Origin: Marivibrio sp040218065
GTDB lineage: Bacteria > Pseudomonadota > Alphaproteobacteria > UBA8366 > Aestuariispiraceae
Length of the DNA stretch: 64,000 nt
Assembly (NCBI RefSeq): GCF_040218065.1
Contig: NZ_JAVJQE010000008.1
Span: 248,001 to 312,000, forward strand
Direction: 5' to 3'
Numbering within the stretch: the first letter of the stretch is position 1; each line of letters begins with the position of its first letter. Shown in pieces: positions 32,809 to 41,193 of the stretch. Made by a program: the position numbers and the translations under genes. The notes below the pieces were generated by a model, which was not told where the DNA came from, ran no database searches, and saw nothing but the letters and a program-made list of their open reading frames with translations.

Positions 32809-34475
32809 TCCGCCGGGTGGACGGTGCGGGCCTCAAGCTCCGCGTCGGAGAGCTGCTCGGTCCCGCCGCCGCACGCGCTCGCCTGGGCGGATGCGTTCTG
32901 GGCCTCATGCGCTCTCGCCGCTTGCGCCTTGCGCGTCCCGTCGGCGAGCGCGACCCAATCATCCGCCTTCACCGGGGCCGAGCGCTTGGTGCGGTCGAAG
33001 TTGAAGTCGACCTTGTTCTTCGACTGCGGGCCCCAGTAATTGACCTTGCCCAGATCGTAGAACTTGCGCTGGAAGCCCGCCTTCAGGAAGGCCTTCAGGC
33101 AGCCGAGCAGATAGCGCCGCCGGAAGCCGGTGCCGCGCCAGGGGTAATGGAACAGCGCCTTCTGCATATAGAAGCGCCGGTAATTATTCATCACGCGGTC
33201 GAGCAACTCGCCCCGCTCCATCGCCTCGGGCTTCATGATGGGGGTGACGAAATTGTACTTCTCGAAGTCGAAGACCTCGACCTTGTCGCCCAGATCCTCG
33301 AACAGCTTGGAGAAGGGCCAGGGCGTGTACATCGCCCAGTTGGCCAGATCCGGCTGCCAGTCCCAGGCCATCCGGTAGGTCTCCTCCAGCGTCTCCGCCG
33401 TCTCGTTCTCCAGGCCCACGATGAACTGCGCCTCGACGAAGATGTCGGCTTCGCGCAGCAGGCGGATGGCGCGCTTGTTGTCCTCGACCTTCGTCTCCTT
33501 GTTGAAGCGGTCGAGCTTCAGCTGCGCCGCCGCCTCGGTGCCGAGCGAGACGTGGACCAGCCCGGCGCGGCGATAGAGCTCCAGGAACTTCTCGTCGCGC
33601 AGGATGTCGGTCACGCGCGTGTTGATGCCCCATTTGATCTTGTCGGGCAGGCCGCGGGCGATCAGCTCCTCGCAGAACTGGATGAACTTCTTGCGGTTAA
33701 TCGTCGGCTCTTCGTCGGCCAGGATGAAGAAGCCGACGCCGTGCTCCTCGACCAGCGTCTCGATCTCGTCGACCACCTTCTTCGGGTCGCGGATGCGGTA
33801 GTCGCGCCAGAACTTCCATTGGCTGCAGAAGCTGCAGGTGAAGGGGCAGCCGCGCGCCATGTTGGGGATCGCCACCTTCACGCCCAGCGGCACGTAGATA
33901 TACTTGTCCCATTCCAGAAGCGACCAATCGGGGTTGATCGCGTCGATGTCCTTGACCGTCGGCGCCGCCTCGTTGGCGACGATGCGCCCGGCTTCGCCGG
34001 TATCGTCCGCCTCGATATAGGCGAGTCCCTTGATGTGCGCGCGGTCGGTCGGCCAGCGCCCGGCGTCGATCACCTGGATCAGTTCGCGGAAGATCTCCTC
34101 GCCCTCGCCGCGGACGATCACGTCGATCCACGGCGCCTCGGTCAGCACCTGACGGTACATGAAGGTGGCGTGCACGCCGCCCAGCACGCGCACCGCGTCC
34201 GGAACCGCCTCGGCGGCGATCTTCAGGATGCTCTCCGCCTTGTAGATCGAGGGAGTGATCGCCGTCGTGCCGACCACGTCGGGCTGCAGGTCGACCAACA
34301 TGTCGCGCACCTGCTCGTCCGTCAGATGGTTGGTCATGGCGTCGACGAAGCGGACGTCGTCATAGCCGGCGTCCTTCAGGTGGCCGGAGAGATAGGCGAC
34401 CCAGGCCGGCGGCCAGTTGCCCGCGATCTCGGCGCCGCCGGAATGGTAGTTCGGATGGATCAGCACGATGCGCAT
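32805..34475 (-). CDS. bchE: Mg-protoporphyrin IX monomethyl ester oxidative cyclase, anaerobic (BchE)
   Basis: A 556-residue B12-dependent radical SAM enzyme that forms ring E of bacteriochlorophyll without oxygen. The N-terminal cobalamin-binding domain begins MRIVLIHPNYHSGGAEIAGNWPPAW, and the radical SAM cluster motif is CPFTCSFC (in MARGCPFTCSFCSQWKFWRDYR). Later text LADEEPTINRKKFIQFCEEL and GWDWQP-like segments fit BchE. The ATG at 34475 has a ggagg site; the longer frame starting at 34538 overlaps the promoter. It needs cobalamin, for which bluB in this window would make the lower ligand. Confidence 0.94.
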   Translation of the reverse strand: MRIVLIHPNYHSGGAEIAGNWPPAWVAYLSGHLKDAGYDDVRFVDAMTNHLTDEQVRDMLVDLQPDVVGTTAITPSIYKAESILKIAAEAVPDAVRVLGGVHATFMYRQVLTEAPWIDVIVRGEGEEIFRELIQVIDAGRWPTDRAHIKGLAYIEADDTGEAGRIVANEAAPTVKDIDAINPDWSLLEWDKYIYVPLGVKVAIPNMARGCPFTCSFCSQWKFWRDYRIRDPKKVVDEIETLVEEHGVGFFILADEEPTINRKKFIQFCEELIARGLPDKIKWGINTRVTDILRDEKFLELYRRAGLVHVSLGTEAAAQLKLDRFNKETKVEDNKRAIRLLREADIFVEAQFIVGLENETAETLEETYRMAWDWQPDLANWAMYTPWPFSKLFEDLGDKVEVFDFEKYNFVTPIMKPEAMERGELLDRVMNNYRRFYMQKALFHYPWRGTGFRRRYLLGCLKAFLKAGFQRKFYDLGKVNYWGPQSKNKVDFNFDRTKRSAPVKADDWVALADGTRKAQAARAHEAQNASAQASACGGGTEQLSDAELEARTVHPAE

Positions 34476-34494
34476 GAGGTCGCCTCCCTTGATC

Positions 34495-34512
34495 TGTCCA
34501 CTTAACGTGACA
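34495..34512 (-). promoter_or_regulatory. PpsR/CrtJ-type operator upstream of bchE
   Basis: TGTCCACTTAACGTGACA matches the TGT-N12-ACA consensus exactly. PpsR/CrtJ represses photosynthesis genes under oxygen or bright light in purple bacteria. It sits 20 bases before the bchE ATG, where it would cover the -10 region or start site. Confidence 0.8.
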
Positions 34513-34531
34513 GCTAATGCGGCTAGAGAGA

Positions 34532-34545
34532 TTGACATAAATCAA
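34532..34545 (-). promoter_or_regulatory. FNR/FnrL-type box upstream of bchE
   Basis: TTGACATAAATCAA (read leftward TTGATTTATGTCAA) matches the FNR consensus TTGAT-N4-ATCAA at 9 of 10 half-site positions. Its centre lies about 41 bases upstream of a start near 34,497, the class II activator position, and just upstream of the PpsR-type site. FnrL activation of bchE is known in Rhodobacter. Confidence 0.75.
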
Positions 34546-34658
34546 AGGGCGCCCCCTCAAACGAGGGTCGCGGCGCGACCGACGCCGCGTGAGCCTAGGG
34601 GCGGGTGCAGCAGGCGCGGACTGCACCCGCCGGAGGAGCGCGCCGAGGGAGAGACGGG

Positions 34659-35228
34659 ATGGCTTACGATTTCCAGCGTCTTCAGGTGCTGATCGTCGAC
34701 GACAACCGGTTCATGGGCGATCTGCTGCGCATGGTGTTGCGCAGCTTCGGTCTCGATCGGGTCAGCGTCAGCGAGTGCCCGCTGGAAGGGCTGTCCTATC
34801 TGGAAAGCCACGCTTTCGATCTCGCCTTCTTCGATTACGAGATGCCGGCCATGTCCGGTTTGGATCTGATCTCTCGCGTGCGAGGCCACCACAATGATCT
34901 GGTGCGCTTCCTTCCCGTCGTCATGTGCTCCGCCCATGTGGAGGAGGAGCGGGTCCTGCGCGCGCGGGACGTCGGCGCGACCGAGTTTCTTGTGAAGCCC
35001 TTCACGACGCAGGCGATTTATGAGCGTCTCGCCTCTCTCATCGAGCGACCCCGACCCTTCGTGCGCGAAGCCTGCTATTTCGGCCCCGATCGTCGGCGCA
35101 AACTCGCGGACGTCGCCTCCGCCGACCGTCGGGTGAGGAGCGCGCGCGGGATCGACGGCCCGCAGATGCGCCGCGCGGCCTTGCGCGACGCCGCAGGCGG
35201 CCCCGACGCCCTCGCCAACGGCTGGTGA
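34659..35228 (+). CDS. Single-domain response regulator with basic tail
   Basis: A 189-residue protein with a CheY-like receiver: acidic pocket in VLIVDDNRFM, phosphoacceptor Asp in LAFFDYEMPAMSGLDLI, Ser/Thr position in VVMCSAHVEEERV and Lys in EFLVKPFTTQAIYERL. The receiver ends near residue 125; the tail has ACYFGPDRRRKL, an element seen in many alphaproteobacterial orphan receivers, and no DNA-binding domain. The ATG at 34659 has a gggaga site. It is divergent from bchE (183 bases apart) with no kinase gene nearby. Confidence 0.87.
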   Translation: MAYDFQRLQVLIVDDNRFMGDLLRMVLRSFGLDRVSVSECPLEGLSYLESHAFDLAFFDYEMPAMSGLDLISRVRGHHNDLVRFLPVVMCSAHVEEERVLRARDVGATEFLVKPFTTQAIYERLASLIERPRPFVREACYFGPDRRRKLADVASADRRVRSARGIDGPQMRRAALRDAAGGPDALANGW

Positions 35229-35348
35229 CGCCCTAGCTCTCAACCGATGCAGCCTGACGTCTCGCGAACGTCGGGCGAATCGCTTTATTCGGTGAGACGC
35301 GGCCGAGAGCGGCGCACGCGCGCAGCCGGCGCCCGAGGGCTTTGAGGC

Positions 35349-36503
35349 ATGTCGATCTTACGTCAGTTGCTGGTGGTGGCCGTCATCGCCGGGCTCGCCT
35401 ACACCCTTTGGGACGCCCGCGATCTGGGGCTGTTGCGTTTGGCGGGACTCGAGCGGGACGCCGCCGGCGCCGACGGGTCGGGCGCGGCCTTGACGCCGGA
35501 GTCCGAGGGCGCGCCCGTGCTCGTCTCCGGCGTAGAGTTCCGTCGCGACCGCACGGTGATCGAAGCGGTGGGCGACGGCCTCGCGCTCAAGGCCGTGACG
35601 CTCTATTCCAGCGTTTCGGGCGAAGTCACGGACGTTTCTTTCAAGGCCGGTGAGCGCGTTGCGGCCGGCGAGGCGCTGGTTCGCCTCGACGACCGACGCG
35701 AACAGCTGGCTCTCGACCTGGCGCTTGTCGCGGTGAAGGACGCGGAGCAGACGCTCGAGCGCTTCGAGCGCGCGGTGCGAACGGGCGCGGTCTCGCAGAG
35801 CGAAGTGGACGCGGCCCGCACGGCGCTGGAGCGCGCGCGCCTGGAGCGCGATCAGGCCGAAGTGGCGTTGGAGGATCGCACGATCGAGGCGCCGTTCGAC
35901 GGGGTGGTCGGCATCCCGCGGATCGAACCCGGCGACCGCGTGACGTCGGAGACCCTGCTGACGACGCTCGACGACCGCTCGGCGCTGCTGGTCGATTTCG
36001 ACCTTCCGGAGATTTACCTCGGTCGCCTCGCCCTCGACATGCCCGTGCAGGCCGGCGCCTGGAGCCTGCCGGAACAAACCTTCTACGGCCGGCTGAGCGC
36101 GCTTGAAAGCCGCGTGGACGCGTCGACGCGCACGATCCGCGCCCGCGCGCGCCTGCCGAATGCGGGCGATCGGCTGCGTCCGGGCATGTCGTTCACGATC
36201 TTCATCGAATTGCCCGGCCGCGATTACGTCAGCGTCCCCGAGACCGCCGTCCAATGGGGAAGGGAGGGCGCCTATCTCTGGCGCGCCGCGGACGGCCGCG
36301 CGGAGAAAGTCTTCGTCGAGATCGTCAAACGCGGCGAGGGCCGCATCCTGATCGACGCTCCGCTTGGCGCGGACGACGAGATCGTCGTCGAGGGGGTGCA
36401 GCGCATGCGCGAGGGCGTGCGCCTCAGCGTCTCCGGCCGTATTGCGGCCGAGGCGGAGGCCGAGAAGCCGACGCCGGCGGCGCCGGCGGAGGGCGGATCG
36501 TGA
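35349..36503 (+). CDS. RND efflux periplasmic adaptor (membrane fusion protein)
   Basis: A 384-residue adaptor anchored by an N-terminal helix (LLVVAVIAGLAYTLWDA). Domain order is lipoyl/biotinyl half (TLYSSVSGEVTDVSFKAGERVAAGEALVRLDD), alpha-helical hairpin (residues about 120-185), second lipoyl half (RTIEAPFDGVVGIPRIEPGDRV), beta-barrel and membrane-proximal domain (ETAVQWGREGAYLWRA). It bridges the pump and the outer-membrane channel encoded next. The final four bases overlap the pump gene's GTG start. Substrate not predictable. Confidence 0.92.
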   Translation: MSILRQLLVVAVIAGLAYTLWDARDLGLLRLAGLERDAAGADGSGAALTPESEGAPVLVSGVEFRRDRTVIEAVGDGLALKAVTLYSSVSGEVTDVSFKAGERVAAGEALVRLDDRREQLALDLALVAVKDAEQTLERFERAVRTGAVSQSEVDAARTALERARLERDQAEVALEDRTIEAPFDGVVGIPRIEPGDRVTSETLLTTLDDRSALLVDFDLPEIYLGRLALDMPVQAGAWSLPEQTFYGRLSALESRVDASTRTIRARARLPNAGDRLRPGMSFTIFIELPGRDYVSVPETAVQWGREGAYLWRAADGRAEKVFVEIVKRGEGRILIDAPLGADDEIVVEGVQRMREGVRLSVSGRIAAEAEAEKPTPAAPAEGGS

Positions 36504-39500
36504 GCGAAGAGGCGCCGGACGGCGCGGACGCGCCGGATCGTCGAACCCGCTTCTCCAGCCCGCTGCTAGGCGGGCTGCCGGCGCTCAGCATCCGCCGGCC
36601 GGTGCTGATCGTCGTCGTCAATCTGTTGATCGTGATCGCCGGGCTGGCCGCGATTCTCGGGGTCGAAGTGCGCGAGTTGCCGGACGTCGATCGGCCGACC
36701 GTCTCGATCCGCGTGGTTTGGGAGGGCGCGGCGCCCGAGACGATGGACACCGAGGTGACCAGCGTCATCGAAGGCGCGGCCGCCCGCGTCCCCGGCGTGC
36801 GCTCCATCGCCAGCTCCAGCGAGGAGAACAACGCGCGCATGCGCGTCGAGTTCAATCCCGGCGTCGATCTCGACACCGCGGCGATCGATCTGCGCGAAGC
36901 GGTGGCGGGAATCGAGCGCGATTTGCCCGACGGCATCGAAGATTTGGTCGTCGTCAAGGCCGACGCCGACGCCGATCCGATCATCCGCTTGGCGGTGGCG
37001 AGCGACGTGTTGAGCGAAGCGGATCTCACCGAGCTGGCGGACGAGGAGGTGGCGGCCGAGCTCGCCAACGTGCCCGGCGTCGCGGAGGTGCGTCTCTTCG
37101 GCGACCGCGAGCGCGTGCTGCGCGTGGTGGTCGATCCGCTGCAACTCGCCGGATACGATCTGTCGGTCGATGAGTTGGCCTCGACGCTGGAGGGGGCGCG
37201 GTTCGACGTGCCCGCGGGCAGCTACAAGTCCGACGATCAGATGCTGATCGTGCGCGCCGACGCCTCCGTCTGGCGGCCGGCGGATGTCGAGCGGCTGGTG
37301 GTGCGCGGCGACCTGACGCTGGGCGACGTGGCGGAGGTGTTCTACGGCCCGGCCGACGCGGACAACTACGTTCAGGTAGACGGTCAGCGGGTGATCGGCC
37401 TCGGCGTGGTGCGGCAGGCGCAATCGAACACGATCGAAATCTCGAAGGGCGTCGACCGCGCGGTGGAGCGCTTGAACCGCCGGCTCGACGAGGCCCGCGT
37501 GATCAAAATATCCGACGATGCGGTCTTCATCGAAAGCGCGGTGCGCGAGGTGCTGACGACGCTGGCGCTGGCCGTGCTGATCGTGATCGCGGTGATCTAT
37601 CTCTTCATGGGCTCGATCCGGCCGACGCTGATCCCGGCGGCGGTGATCCCGGTCGCGCTGATCGGCGTGGTGGCGGCGATCTGGCTCGTCGGCTTTTCGA
37701 TCAACATCCTGACGCTGCTCGCGCTCGTGCTGGCCACGGGGCTGATCGTCGACGACAGCATCGTCGTGCTGGAGAACATCCAGCGCCGGCGCAATCAGGG
37801 CCTCGCGCCCTTCGCCGCGGCGGTGGTGGGGGCGCGGCAGGTCTTCTTCGCGGTGATCGCGACGACGGCGACGCTGATCTCGGTCTTCCTGCCGATCTCC
37901 TTCCTGCCGGGGACGGCGGGCCGGCTGTTCGTCGAGTTCGGGTTCGTCTTGGCGATCGCGGTTGCGATTTCCTCCTTCACGGCGCTGACGCTGTGCCCGA
38001 TGCTGGCGGCCCGGCTGCCGGACCGCAGCGGCGGGGAGAAGGGCGCGCGCACGGCGCAGGGCTCGGGCCTCGGCGTCCTCGGCCGGCCGGTGGCTCGCGC
38101 TTACGAACGGCTGTTGGACGGGGCCCTGGCGGCGCCCTTCGTGGTGCTGGCGATCGCGGGCGCGGCCGCCGTCGGCTCGGCGCTGCTGTTCACCGATATC
38201 GAACGCGAACTGACGCCGGCTGAAGACCGCGGCATGCTGCTGATTTGGCAGACCGGCCCCGACGGCGTCGGCCTTGAATACACAGGCCGCCAGGTCGAGC
38301 GGGTGGAAAGCGCGCTGCGTCCGCTGCGCGCGGACGGCGAGATCGAGACGATCTTCACCATCGTCGGGCGCTACGACATGCACCGCGCCTACACCGTAGC
38401 GCCGCTGAAGCCGTGGGCGGAGCGCGCTCGCTCGCAGCAGGAGATCGCCGCCTCGCTGCGCGGCGAACTTTCCGACATCCCAGGCATGAACGTCCGCATC
38501 ATCGCGCCCAACAGCCTCAATCTGCGCGGCGCCGGCGGGGGCTTGGAGATCGCGCTGCTCGGCGACGACTACACCGAATTGGCGGCGGCCGCCGACGCCA
38601 TGATGGCCGCCATGCGCGAACGCCACCCCGATCAGATGGAGGATCTGCGCCTCAGCTATCAGGCGACGCAGCCGGAATTGTCGCTCGACATCGACCGGCG
38701 CCGCGCCTCCGATCTGGGCGTTCCGGTGGAGGCGATCGCCGACGTGCTGCGCGCCATGGTCGACGGCTTCGAGGTGGCGGAGGTCACCGTCAACGACGAG
38801 GCCGTGCCGGTCATCCTTCAATCCGCCGCCGGAGCAATCGACGCGCCGGACGATCTGAGAGGCCTTTACGTACGCACGGACGCGGGCGGGATGGTCCCGC
38901 TCACCTCGCTGGTGACGATTCGCGAGAGGGGGGTCGCGACCGAACTCGACCGCCACGCGCAGAAGCGCGCGGTCGAGATCGACGCGGGCCTGCTTCCGGG
39001 CTATGCGCTGAGCGAAGCTGTCGCGGACGTCGAGACGCTTGCAGACGATGTGCTGCCGCCCGGGATCGCCCTAAAGCTGCTGGGTGAGGCGGAGACGCTG
39101 GAGGAGACCGCCTACGACGTCGCCGTCACCTTCGCGATCGCGATCCTGGTGGTGCTGCTCGTCCTGGCCGCGCAGTTCGAAAGCGTCAATTCGGCGCTGG
39201 TGATCATCCTGACGGTGCCGTTCGGCGTGTCGGCCGCGATCTTCGCGCTGGCGGCGACGGGGACCAGCATCAACATCTACAGCCAGATCGGCCTGATCAT
39301 GCTGGTCGGGCTGATGGCGAAGAACGGCGTCCTGGTGGTGGAGTTCGCGGACCAGCTGCGCGACCGCGGCTATTCGGTGCGCGCGGCGGTGCGCAACGCG
39401 GCGCTGATCCGCCTCAGGCCGGTTATGATGACGATGCTGTCGACGGTGCTGGGCGGCGCGCCCTTGATCCTGGCGACCGGGGCGGGCGCGGAGGCGCGCA

Positions 39501-39733
39501 GCGCCATCGGCTGGGTCGTCTTCGGGGGACTCGGGATCGCGACGCTCTACACTCTGTTCCTCGCGCCGGTGATCTATCTCGGCCTCGCGCGGTTCGCCAA
39601 GCCGCGGGCCCACGGCGGCGACCGGTTGGCCGCCGAGCTGGCGGCCGCCGGCGACGCGGTCGAGCGCGATACGGACGTCGAGGACGAGATGGCCGAGCAG
39701 GGCCGCGCGCCGCAACCCGCGGGGACGGCATGA
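36500..39733 (+). CDS. RND efflux pump, HAE1-like permease
   Basis: A 1077-residue inner-membrane proton-driven pump with the RND duplication. Start is GTG at 36500, overlapping the adaptor stop (GTGA), since the protein begins with the TM1 helix PVLIVVVNLLIVIAGLAAILG shortly after. TM4 contains LALVLATGLIVDDSIVVLENI with the two adjacent Asp residues of the proton relay, and TM10 has LIMLVGLMAKNGVLVVEFA with the Lys. Large periplasmic loops follow TM1 and TM7. These features fit hydrophobic/drug exporters rather than metal pumps. Confidence 0.93.
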   Translation: MSEEAPDGADAPDRRTRFSSPLLGGLPALSIRRPVLIVVVNLLIVIAGLAAILGVEVRELPDVDRPTVSIRVVWEGAAPETMDTEVTSVIEGAAARVPGVRSIASSSEENNARMRVEFNPGVDLDTAAIDLREAVAGIERDLPDGIEDLVVVKADADADPIIRLAVASDVLSEADLTELADEEVAAELANVPGVAEVRLFGDRERVLRVVVDPLQLAGYDLSVDELASTLEGARFDVPAGSYKSDDQMLIVRADASVWRPADVERLVVRGDLTLGDVAEVFYGPADADNYVQVDGQRVIGLGVVRQAQSNTIEISKGVDRAVERLNRRLDEARVIKISDDAVFIESAVREVLTTLALAVLIVIAVIYLFMGSIRPTLIPAAVIPVALIGVVAAIWLVGFSINILTLLALVLATGLIVDDSIVVLENIQRRRNQGLAPFAAAVVGARQVFFAVIATTATLISVFLPISFLPGTAGRLFVEFGFVLAIAVAISSFTALTLCPMLAARLPDRSGGEKGARTAQGSGLGVLGRPVARAYERLLDGALAAPFVVLAIAGAAAVGSALLFTDIERELTPAEDRGMLLIWQTGPDGVGLEYTGRQVERVESALRPLRADGEIETIFTIVGRYDMHRAYTVAPLKPWAERARSQQEIAASLRGELSDIPGMNVRIIAPNSLNLRGAGGGLEIALLGDDYTELAAAADAMMAAMRERHPDQMEDLRLSYQATQPELSLDIDRRRASDLGVPVEAIADVLRAMVDGFEVAEVTVNDEAVPVILQSAAGAIDAPDDLRGLYVRTDAGGMVPLTSLVTIRERGVATELDRHAQKRAVEIDAGLLPGYALSEAVADVETLADDVLPPGIALKLLGEAETLEETAYDVAVTFAIAILVVLLVLAAQFESVNSALVIILTVPFGVSAAIFALAATGTSINIYSQIGLIMLVGLMAKNGVLVVEFADQLRDRGYSVRAAVRNAALIRLRPVMMTMLSTVLGGAPLILATGAGAEARSAIGWVVFGGLGIATLYTLFLAPVIYLGLARFAKPRAHGGDRLAAELAAAGDAVERDTDVEDEMAEQGRAPQPAGTA

Positions 39734-41193
39734 GGCGGGCGGCCGGCTTGAAGGCCGCGCTCATGGTCGCGCCGCTGCTGCTCGGCGGCTGCTGGACAGG
39801 GCTGCCCGACTGGGCCTCCTGGGGGGAGGGGCCCGTCGGTCCCGACTATGTCGCGCCGGAGCAGCCGGACATTCCCGCAAGTTACGCCGCGCCGCGCCCG
39901 GACTTCCTGGCGGGCGAGGCGGTGGAGGCGGGGCGTTGGTGGACCCGGTTTCAGGACCCGCTGCTGGATCGGTTGGTGGCCCGCGGCCTGGCCGAAAATC
40001 CGGATGTGCTGACCGCCGACAGCCGAGTGCGCGAGGCGCGCGCGCTGCTGCGCGGGGCCCGGGCCGCCAAGCGCCCCACATTGGACGCGGAAGCGGAGGC
40101 CGGGATCGAGGGCCGGCGCGCTTACGCCGACGCCGAACGCGACGAGGAGCGCGCCCTCGGCGGGGCGTTCGGCCTTGCGGCCGTGTTCGACTGGTCGCTC
40201 GATCTGTTCGGCGGCATGGAACGGGAAATTCAGGCGGCGGAAGCCGACCTGCGCCTGATCGAGGCGGAGCGGCGCGATGCGGCGCTCGGCGTGGCGGCCG
40301 AGATCGCGCGCACCTACGCCGACCTGCGCGGCGCGCAGACCCGATTGGCGTTGGCGGACGAGTCTTTGGCGCTGCAGCGCCGTTCGCTGCAGCTGGTCCA
40401 GGGCCGCGTCGACAGCGGCCTCGCCTCCGATCTGGATATGGCGAGGGCCGAGGCGGAGTTGGCGGCGCTGGAGGCCGATCGCGCGCCGATCCGCACTGAA
40501 ATCCAACGCGCGGCCGCCGCGCTGGCGGTTCTTACCGGATCCCCGCCCGGCGCGCTGCCGGACGCGGTGAGAGAGGCGGGGGCGCCGCCGCAGATATCCG
40601 GCGGGCCGCCGATCGGCGCGCCGCTCGATCTCTTGCGCCAGCGGCCCGACCTGGTCGCCGCGGAGGAGGCGCTGATCCGTGCCACCGCCGAGATCGGCGT
40701 TGCGGAGGCGGAGCTTTATCCGAAATTCAGCCTGCCGGGGCGCATCGGGCTCGACCTGTCGGACGTCTTCACCGGCGAGATGGTGACGGCCATCGTCGGC
40801 TCGCTGTTCTTGGCGATCGACGCGCCCTTGTTCGACGGCGGGGCGCAGGAGGCTGAGGTCGAGGCGGCGACGGAGCGCGCGGAACAGGCCTTGCTCGCCT
40901 ATCGCGCGACCCTTCTGGGCGCGCTGCAGGAGGTGGAGGGGGCGCTTGAAGGCTACGCCGGCGCCGCCCGGCGGGTTCAATCCTTGGAGCAGGCGGTGAC
41001 GGCTAATCGTCTCGCCTTCACCCGCGCCGAACAGCGCTACACGCAGGGTCTGGCCAGTTTCCTCGACGTGCTGGAGGCGCAGCGCTCGCTGACCGATCGG
41101 CGGTTCGACCTCGCCGACGCCCGCACCGATCTGGCGCGCGAGGCGATCGCGCTGTATCAGGCGGCAGGGTTGGCCCCCGCGCCGGACGCCTAG
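39730..41193 (+). CDS. Outer-membrane efflux channel, NodT/TolC-like lipoprotein
   Basis: A 487-residue channel with lipoprotein signal (KAALMVAPLLLGGC, lipobox LGGC). It has two OEP repeats of long helices, for example GPDYVAPEQPDIPASY at the mature start, WWTRFQDPLLDRLVARGLAENPDV, and LAFTRAEQRYTQGLASFLDVLEAQRSL, typical of NodT family partners of RND pumps. It overlaps the pump gene by four bases and completes a tripartite efflux operon. Its stop overlaps the nnrS stop on the other strand by four bases. Confidence 0.92.
   Translation: MRRAAGLKAALMVAPLLLGGCWTGLPDWASWGEGPVGPDYVAPEQPDIPASYAAPRPDFLAGEAVEAGRWWTRFQDPLLDRLVARGLAENPDVLTADSRVREARALLRGARAAKRPTLDAEAEAGIEGRRAYADAERDEERALGGAFGLAAVFDWSLDLFGGMEREIQAAEADLRLIEAERRDAALGVAAEIARTYADLRGAQTRLALADESLALQRRSLQLVQGRVDSGLASDLDMARAEAELAALEADRAPIRTEIQRAAAALAVLTGSPPGALPDAVREAGAPPQISGGPPIGAPLDLLRQRPDLVAAEEALIRATAEIGVAEAELYPKFSLPGRIGLDLSDVFTGEMVTAIVGSLFLAIDAPLFDGGAQEAEVEAATERAEQALLAYRATLLGALQEVEGALEGYAGAARRVQSLEQAVTANRLAFTRAEQRYTQGLASFLDVLEAQRSLTDRRFDLADARTDLAREAIALYQAAGLAPAPDA

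Noticed and set aside
36566..38956. A 796-codon open frame antisense to the RND pump gene
   Set aside because: The translation is low-complexity Arg/His/Asp-rich with no domain. The pump on the other strand is full length with intact motifs; GC-rich genes produce long antisense open frames.
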